This document shows, piece after piece, positions 56,064-60,936 of a stretch of DNA of 60,936 nt. Position 1 is the first letter of the stretch, and every line of letters begins with the position of its first letter. The translations under genes were made by a program, and so were the position numbers. Source of the DNA: Nitrospirota bacterium (GTDB lineage Bacteria > Nitrospirota > Leptospirillia > Leptospirillales > Leptospirillaceae); the NCBI GenBank assembly GCA_021820445.1, contig JAKADN010000006.1, positions 1-60,936 of the forward strand. Direction: 5' to 3'. Below the pieces are notes generated by a model. It was not told the DNA's origin, searched no databases, and saw nothing but the letters and a program-made list of their open reading frames with translations.

Positions 56064-56582
56064 ATGAGTCCCGCAAAAAAAATCCCCGGATTCCTGGCTC
56101 TGCTCGCCGGCCCACTGGTCCTCGCGGGATTGCTTTCCCTTTCCTCATGCGACTGGTTCCTGTCCTTTCCAAAAGAAGGGAGCCGGGCTCCGATCAGCCA
56201 CAACCCGGTCCTAGAAGTAGGCGAACGATTTGGAGACATCTGCACGATGAACGTGCCGGATCACCTCCACCGGGAAAGCTTTTCCCATGCGATCTACCAC
56301 CACCGTCCCATTCTGGTGTTCTTCGGTGCCCCGATCCATTGCACGCCATGCGTGCACGAAGATCGCGTCGTCCAGGGCCTCCAGGGAACCTACCATCAGG
56401 ATATGGCCTTCATCCACATCGACGATTATGAGGATTCGGAGCAGAAGGTGGTCCGGGAATGGCGCGTCCATGGCGAACCCTGGGTCGCCGTCATCGACCA
56501 GGAAGGTGTCATCCGGCATGTCATACCGGGAGACGCCAACTATTATTCCCTCAACCGGATGATCAAGGAAATTCTTCGCTGA
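56064..56582 (+). CDS. Thioredoxin-like lipoprotein
   Basis: 172 residues from an ATG with GGGAGG 4 nt before it. Lipobox LSSC with Cys29. A thioredoxin-fold domain follows with PILVFFGAPIHCTPC; the active-site pair is Cys93-Thr-Pro-Cys96, and EPWVAVIDQEGVIRHVIPG is the later strand. A membrane-bound envelope redox enzyme is likely. Its 3' end overlaps the converging tRNA nucleotidyltransferase by 20 nt. Confidence 0.82.
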   Translation: MSPAKKIPGFLALLAGPLVLAGLLSLSSCDWFLSFPKEGSRAPISHNPVLEVGERFGDICTMNVPDHLHRESFSHAIYHHRPILVFFGAPIHCTPCVHEDRVVQGLQGTYHQDMAFIHIDDYEDSEQKVVREWRVHGEPWVAVIDQEGVIRHVIPGDANYYSLNRMIKEILR

Positions 56583-57894
56583 CCTTTCGCTCCAGCCAAC
56601 GAAGCGCCTCGGACGCATCGTGCAGGATCCCTGTCCGCTGCAGCACTCTCACCTCGGCCAGGATCGTCCCCCTCATCGCGGGGGGAATCCTGGGGTGCAG
56701 AAGAAGGGCCTCCCCTCCGATGAGGGGGGGAGCCCAGCGCTCCCTGGAAATATACTCTTCCCAGAACGCAAGATCGGATTCCCGTCCGATGAGGGCCAGG
56801 AAAAGAACCCGATCCATGTCGAGCCGGTCGGCTACGGCACGCATTCTTCCCGGGTCCCGCCCCGTCTCCCTCTCAAATCCCGCATAGAATCCGGCAAAAG
56901 GCCAGCCTTCCGGTCCGTAGAACACCCGCTCTAGGCGTTCCCTGAGCCTTGCCCCCAGGCCCAGCCTTTCCGCCGCCGCCTGGAAGCGCCTTCTGGGAAG
57001 GCCTGCCAAGAGGGCCAGAAAAAACATGGCGCGATCCAGGGACTCCCCTGGCGGCGCAGATATCCCCTTAGGAATTCCATTGGTCCGAAGAAGTCCCCTG
57101 AAGCGAAGCCATCTCCGGAGTCTCTGGCGCCGGGGACGCGAAAGGCGGGAAATCCCGGCAAGGGACTCCATAATCCGGGAGGAGAACAGGAGATCGATGA
57201 CCCCAAGGGGATCCGGCTCGAGGAGGATCCGCTCGATTTCATTGAAGACGCGGGCTCCGCCGACGCGATCCCAGAGACCTGACGCACCGAGGGCCCGTTC
57301 AAGAGCCCCTTCTAAGAGTGCGTCCCCGGACAGCCCCAAACGGACGGAAAAGCGTGCCCAGCGAAAAAGTCGGGTCGGGTCCTCGAGGAAGGTGTCCGCC
57401 TTGAGAGGCCGGATTCGACCCTGCCGGACGTCCTCCCGCCCTCCGGTGGGGTCGAGGACCCGGGTGAACTCTCTCTTCTCCGACGACCACTCCAGAAAAA
57501 TCGCGTTCATCGAAAAGTCCCTCCGCCTGGCATCCTCCTCCATCGAACCCGGGAAGACCCGGGGGAGCATCCCTGGAAAGTCGTAGATTTCCCGGCGGAA
57601 GCGGGCCATATCGATCCGGACGGAAGTTCCCCCCTCTCCCGGAATCTCGATCCGGGCCGTCAGAAAACCCGGCTCGAGGCGCAGCTCGACGCCGAAGGCC
57701 CGGGCCACGGTCGGAGCCCAGGAGGAAAGGTCCCCGTCGATGACAAGGTCAATGTCCGATCCCAGGGAGAAGGGGCCAAGAAGAAGGAGGTCCCGGACCC
57801 ATCCCCCCACAACGTGGAATCGTCCATGGGGGGGTGCGGGAATCCGTTCGAGAATGGTTCGCCATAACGGACCGGGATCCGGCAGAAGGACCAA
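56563..57894 (-). CDS. tRNA nucleotidyltransferase / poly(A) polymerase family protein
   Basis: 443 residues from a TTG with GGGAG 6 nt before it. The nucleotidyltransferase head has GGWVRD (30-35), the catalytic SDIDLVID (46-53), ARRRDFSMNAIF and EDPTRLFRWARF. Class II CCA-adding enzymes and PcnB share this. The C-terminal half is all-helical and Arg-rich with no HD domain visible. It most likely adds or repairs the tRNA CCA end; a PcnB-like role is the alternative. Confidence 0.88.
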   Translation of the reverse strand: MVLLPDPGPLWRTILERIPAPPHGRFHVVGGWVRDLLLLGPFSLGSDIDLVIDGDLSSWAPTVARAFGVELRLEPGFLTARIEIPGEGGTSVRIDMARFRREIYDFPGMLPRVFPGSMEEDARRRDFSMNAIFLEWSSEKREFTRVLDPTGGREDVRQGRIRPLKADTFLEDPTRLFRWARFSVRLGLSGDALLEGALERALGASGLWDRVGGARVFNEIERILLEPDPLGVIDLLFSSRIMESLAGISRLSRPRRQRLRRWLRFRGLLRTNGIPKGISAPPGESLDRAMFFLALLAGLPRRRFQAAAERLGLGARLRERLERVFYGPEGWPFAGFYAGFERETGRDPGRMRAVADRLDMDRVLFLALIGRESDLAFWEEYISRERWAPPLIGGEALLLHPRIPPAMRGTILAEVRVLQRTGILHDASEALRWLERKVSEEFP

Positions 57895-58055
57895 GAATCG
57901 CTCCCGAGTTCAAAGGAAAAATCTTTGGTGGGCAATGGTTCAGAATGACCGGGTCCAAACAGGACACAACATGTGATACCATCTTTAACAAAAAGAGACA
58001 AACGCCCGGTCGGAGACAAGCCCGAGCGGGACCAACCCCGAGATCCGGACCGACA

Positions 58056-59735
58056 ATGACGCCTCTTTCCACCGTTTCACTTTCGGATGTTCGCAAGAAG
58101 ATTCAGGCCGGCGATTATCAGGAGGGCCTGGACATCCTCTCCCGGCTCCCGGATCCCTCCGTCGTCGACAGTGCCGTCGAATCCCTCAGGGGACAGGCAC
58201 TCGAAGGAATGGGCCGTCTTTCCGAGGCGGAAGCCGCCTATTGGAAGGCCCTCTCGTCGGAGGTGAACCGCTCCCCGCATCCCTATCTGTGCCTTGGCCT
58301 TCTCAAGGACAGGATGGGAGACCGGGAACGGAGCCTCTGGGTTCTCGAGGAGGGGTTGCGTCACTTTCCCCAGGACATCGACCTTCGAAGAGAGGCGGGG
58401 ATCCTCTATGGTCTGACAGGCCAATGGCACCGGGCCCTCCCCTTGATCCTCGAGGCCTACCGGGACGCACCTGACCGGTCCGAAAACATCATGGCATTCG
58501 GGCCGGCAGTCGACCGCATGGAGCTGGTCGAACTCTATGGCGAGATGCACCGGGCCTTTTCGAGACTCCTCGACCGGAGTCCGAATAGTCCCGACGTCCA
58601 GGACTGGTATGGAAGGTCTCTTGAGAGGATTGAAAAATCCGGGCAGGCCCAAAAGTTTTTCCGGGGAATTCTCAGAAAGTCTCCACGGGACAAACGCCTC
58701 CTTGCCCATGTGGCCAGGATCTCCCGGAACACGAACGAAACAGCCAGGGCTCTGGACACCTACCGTCTCCTCATGGAGGAAACCGGGGAGACCCCCGATC
58801 TCCTTCTGGCGATGGCCGAAACCCACAAAATGGCCGGGAAGCCGCTTGCGGCTCTCCCGCTCATCCGACAGGCGCTGGCGCTGGACCCTGAAAATCCCGA
58901 GGCCCGACTTCTTCTGGGGCTGGTCGCCGTGGATCAGGGTGATGCCGAGAAAGCCCAGAACGCCCTTGCCGGAATCGACAGCGCCACCGCCCACTATCAG
59001 CTGGGCGAACTGTTCCTCCGGAAAAAGGAACCCCGGAGAGCCGTCGGAGCCCTGGCCAGGGGATTCGCCCTGAGACCGGACCCTTATCATGCCCCAGAGC
59101 TTCTCGACATTCTTCTCGAAGAAGGGGAGGACCTCCTCTTTCTGGAGACGCTCGCCTTTCTCCGGATCCTCTTCCCCAGGACGAAGGTCTCGTCCGGCCT
59201 GCTCCGGAGGGCGGAGGCGCACTTTTCCGGCGCTCTCTCCGGCAAGGAAGGGGATGACCCCGAATCCCTCGCGATCGCCGGACTTGCCGAGGCCTTCCTC
59301 CCGGGACACGACCGAGACAGGGCCTTCCGACTCCTGGAACAGGCCGTCACCGTCGATCCCCTGAGCGAAGCCCTCTACTGGACCCTGGCCATGATCGACG
59401 AGGATGCCGGGAGATGGATGTCCGCGATCGCCTGGTACGAAAAGGTGAAGAAAAACTCGCGGGAGCCGGTCACACTCCTCTTCAGGATCGCTGAAAATCG
59501 GCACAATGCGCATCTTTCCCTTGATCCGTGGCCTCTGCTCGAGGACTTCTCGAACCTTTATGGACCGATGCCCGGGTTCTTCAGGGCCCTTTCCTCCATC
59601 GCCGTCCGCTCCGATATCGAACTGGCCCGGGAAATCCTCATAAGGGGGATGGCCGCCTTCCCCGACGACCCGTCCCTTTTCTCCGCCTACCGGTCCCTGG
59701 ACCCCGATCGCTGGAACCGGCTCCTCGCCCTATAA
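58056..59735 (+). CDS. Large TPR-repeat protein
   Basis: 559 residues from the ATG at 58056; upstream codons are antisense to the tRNA nucleotidyltransferase gene and unlikely. No signal peptide. At least ten TPR-like helical pairs can be followed (for example EGMGRLSEAEAAYWKAL, KSPRDKRLLAHVARISRNTNE, ETPDLLLAMAETHKMAGKP). A cytoplasmic scaffold is the safe inference. The ribosome binding site is weak. It converges on ppx with a 6-nt overlap. Confidence 0.8.
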   Translation: MTPLSTVSLSDVRKKIQAGDYQEGLDILSRLPDPSVVDSAVESLRGQALEGMGRLSEAEAAYWKALSSEVNRSPHPYLCLGLLKDRMGDRERSLWVLEEGLRHFPQDIDLRREAGILYGLTGQWHRALPLILEAYRDAPDRSENIMAFGPAVDRMELVELYGEMHRAFSRLLDRSPNSPDVQDWYGRSLERIEKSGQAQKFFRGILRKSPRDKRLLAHVARISRNTNETARALDTYRLLMEETGETPDLLLAMAETHKMAGKPLAALPLIRQALALDPENPEARLLLGLVAVDQGDAEKAQNALAGIDSATAHYQLGELFLRKKEPRRAVGALARGFALRPDPYHAPELLDILLEEGEDLLFLETLAFLRILFPRTKVSSGLLRRAEAHFSGALSGKEGDDPESLAIAGLAEAFLPGHDRDRAFRLLEQAVTVDPLSEALYWTLAMIDEDAGRWMSAIAWYEKVKKNSREPVTLLFRIAENRHNAHLSLDPWPLLEDFSNLYGPMPGFFRALSSIAVRSDIELAREILIRGMAAFPDDPSLFSAYRSLDPDRWNRLLAL

Positions 59736-60689
59736 CAGACCGTCGGATCCCTCCTCCGCAAGATCGAGGACGATCCCCTCCCGAAGACCATAGGCCGATA
59801 CGACCAGCCCCGCCTGATTGACAAACTCGAGGAGAGACAACAGGATCAGGGCTCCGGACAAGATGATGTCCTCACGGCCCCGTTCGACTCCCGGAAGGAG
59901 GAGTCTGTCCCTGGACTTCATGGGCCGGATTTCGGTGAAGAGCCGGTCCACCTCCTGTCGCGAGAGCCCCTGGCCGTGGACAAGGGCCGGATCGTACCGG
60001 GCCATCTTGTGGACCATGGCCAGGATCGTGGTGACGGACCCGGCGGTTCCGACGGGGGTCACCCCCGCGGTCAGATAGGGAGACAGCACCGTCACGACAT
60101 CCCGAAAGCGCTCCTCAAGATAGCGGCGGACCTGCTGTATTTCCTGGTCCGAAGGGGGATCGTTACGGAACCATCCTTCCGTAAGGGTCACGACACCGAC
60201 CTCGACGGAAAAAGCCTTCCAGAACTTCCGCGTCGTCTCCCCGACGATAAGCTCGCTCGACCCCCCCCCGATATCGATCACAAGAAAGGGACCCCGGGTT
60301 TCGTGAAGGTCGAGAAGAGCTCCCCGATAGGTGAAGGCCGCCTCGGCTTCCCCGGAGATGACCCGAACCGCGACTCCCGCTTCCCGCTCGAACCGCGCGA
60401 GGACCTCATCCCGGTTCGCAGCCTGCCGAAGCGCCGAGGTTCCCACATAAAGGATCCGGTCGGGAGCATAGGACCGGATCCGGTCGGCATACTCGGAGAG
60501 AACCGACACTGTCCGGTCCACGGCCGGCCGGGAGATCTGCCCGTGTTCGGCCAATCCTTCGCCGAGACGGGTGATCCGTCCATCCTGAAACAGGATGCTT
60601 TCAATCCTGCGACCGTTGGCCAGAGCGACCACGAGACGGACCGAATTGGTCCCGATATCAACTACCGCGACCTTTCTGACCTTATTCAT
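59730..60689 (-). CDS. Exopolyphosphatase / guanosine pentaphosphate phosphatase (Ppx/GppA)
   Basis: 319 residues from the ATG at 60689. Actin-like ATPase fold: VVDIGTNSVRLVV at 9-21, LYVGTSALRQAAN, the FTYRGAL stretch and VIDIGGGSSELIVG. It hydrolyses polyphosphate or pppGpp. It is shorter than E. coli Ppx (513), lacking the HD C-terminal domains, like other short-form Ppx/GppA enzymes. Frames upstream to 60764 run through a palindrome of a mobile element and should not be counted. Confidence 0.93.
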   Translation of the reverse strand: MNKVRKVAVVDIGTNSVRLVVALANGRRIESILFQDGRITRLGEGLAEHGQISRPAVDRTVSVLSEYADRIRSYAPDRILYVGTSALRQAANRDEVLARFEREAGVAVRVISGEAEAAFTYRGALLDLHETRGPFLVIDIGGGSSELIVGETTRKFWKAFSVEVGVVTLTEGWFRNDPPSDQEIQQVRRYLEERFRDVVTVLSPYLTAGVTPVGTAGSVTTILAMVHKMARYDPALVHGQGLSRQEVDRLFTEIRPMKSRDRLLLPGVERGREDIILSGALILLSLLEFVNQAGLVVSAYGLREGIVLDLAEEGSDGLL

Positions 60690-60708
60690 CCTTAGCGCGC
60701 ACTGGAGA

Positions 60709-60728
60709 CCCCGGCCTTCAGGCCGGGG
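60709..60728. repeat. Perfect subterminal palindrome of the IS element
   Basis: CCCCGGCC and GGCCGGGG arms with a TTCA loop. Elements of the IS200/IS605 group recognise such imperfect or perfect end hairpins as single-stranded DNA, and this kind of GC palindrome often flanks tnpB in bacterial genomes. Confidence 0.75.
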
Positions 60729-60786
60729 AGGAATGCGCTTCTCCTTTCTGTTTGTATTATTCAAACAATTGAGGCATCATTTACAC

Positions 60787-60936
60787 ATGAAGCTGACACT
60801 CAAGATCAGGCTCCTCCCGACAGAAGAGCAGGCCGCAACGCTCCTTGAGACGTTCAGGGAAGCGAATGTTGCCTGCAATAGAATTTCTGATGTGGCATGG
60901 GAGCGGAAAACCTTCAGCCAATTCAAGATCCATAAG
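60787..60936 (+). CDS. tnpB: IS200/IS605-family TnpB-type protein, N-terminal fragment
   Basis: The first 50 residues, MKLTLKIRLLPTEEQAATLL through SQFKIHK, match the typical TnpB N-terminus, including the ACNRISDVAWE helix. TnpB proteins are RuvC-type RNA-guided nucleases, ancestors of Cas12, using an omega-RNA from the 3' end of the element. The RuvC catalytic domain and the omega-RNA lie beyond the window, so intactness is unknown. Confidence 0.85.
   Translation, partial: MKLTLKIRLLPTEEQAATLLETFREANVACNRISDVAWERKTFSQFKIHK

Larger units (their letters stand above)
60690..60936 (+). mobile_element. Left end of an IS200/IS605-family element carrying tnpB
   Basis: The tail of the window contains a palindrome (60709-60728), an A/T-rich segment and the first 50 codons of a TnpB-type protein. 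No tnpA is seen in between, so this may be an IS1341-type element with tnpB alone, although the rest lies outside. The exact left boundary is not visible; it must lie between the ppx ATG (60689) and the palindrome. Confidence 0.7.

Noticed and set aside
60690-60764. Extension of ppx by 25 codons through the palindrome
   Set aside because: It reads a mobile-element end as protein and starts at a TTG; the ATG at 60689 matches the family start.

Overview
The window is GC-rich, gene-dense bacterial chromosome. It looks Gram-negative: it carries an LPS-export set (LptC, LptA, LptB), a TolC-type outer-membrane factor, RND and HlyD-type efflux parts and several lipoproteins. The gene mix (long-form hibernation factor, SpeH-type AdoMet decarboxylase with a fold-I arginine decarboxylase, UPF0182, HrcA/CIRCE control of groESL) would fit Nitrospirota, perhaps a Leptospirillum-like acidophile. 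That assignment is inference from gene content, not from any alignment. I see no rRNA, tRNA, CRISPR array or prophage.

Region by region. 1-10.5 kb (minus strand) is a compact block read from right to left: lptC-lptA-lptB-rpoN-hpf-rapZ, a lipoprotein, aroC-aroK-aroB, a GAF-GAF-ANTAR regulator, a small membrane protein and a truncated secreted protein. mdh lies just upstream of lptC. 11.8-14.1 kb is a HlyD/TolC efflux pair. 14.1-14.6 kb is a gap with a perfect dyad and the start of a likely small membrane-protein gene on the plus strand. 14.7-26.5 kb is one long minus-strand row: cysteine-rich protein, pgpA, recA, alaS, ruvX, mltG, valS, nadC, birA and a divergent coaX.

26.7-33.5 kb switches to the plus strand: a secreted protein behind a near-consensus promoter, then a polyamine operon (AdoMet decarboxylase, ACL5/Thermus-like aminopropyltransferase, arginine decarboxylase) followed by a UPF0182 membrane protein. 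About 300 nt of folded leader with a small ORF separates the polyamine promoter from speH. 33.5-49.4 kb (minus) is housekeeping: trxA-recN; groS-groL under a CIRCE operator; a cell-envelope set (FtsX-like, M23 peptidase, S41 protease); the ffh-rpsP-rimM-trmD-rplS-rnhB row; HU, sppA, rpsA and a TPR protein.

49.5-60.9 kb is mixed: an ICMT-like methyltransferase coupled to a SAM hydrolase; a lone RND transporter with a lipoprotein and a Fur-family regulator; a thioredoxin-like lipoprotein; a tRNA nucleotidyltransferase; a large TPR protein; and Ppx/GppA. The right edge enters an IS200/IS605-type element: a palindrome and the first 50 codons of tnpB, abutting the start of ppx.

Many neighbours overlap by exactly 4 nt (ATGA or GTGA), so translational coupling is a repeated theme. 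Among the possible novelties, the leader of the polyamine operon and its ACL5-like synthase are the best leads, followed by the divergent CoaX, the antisense small membrane-protein gene and the TnpB edge.
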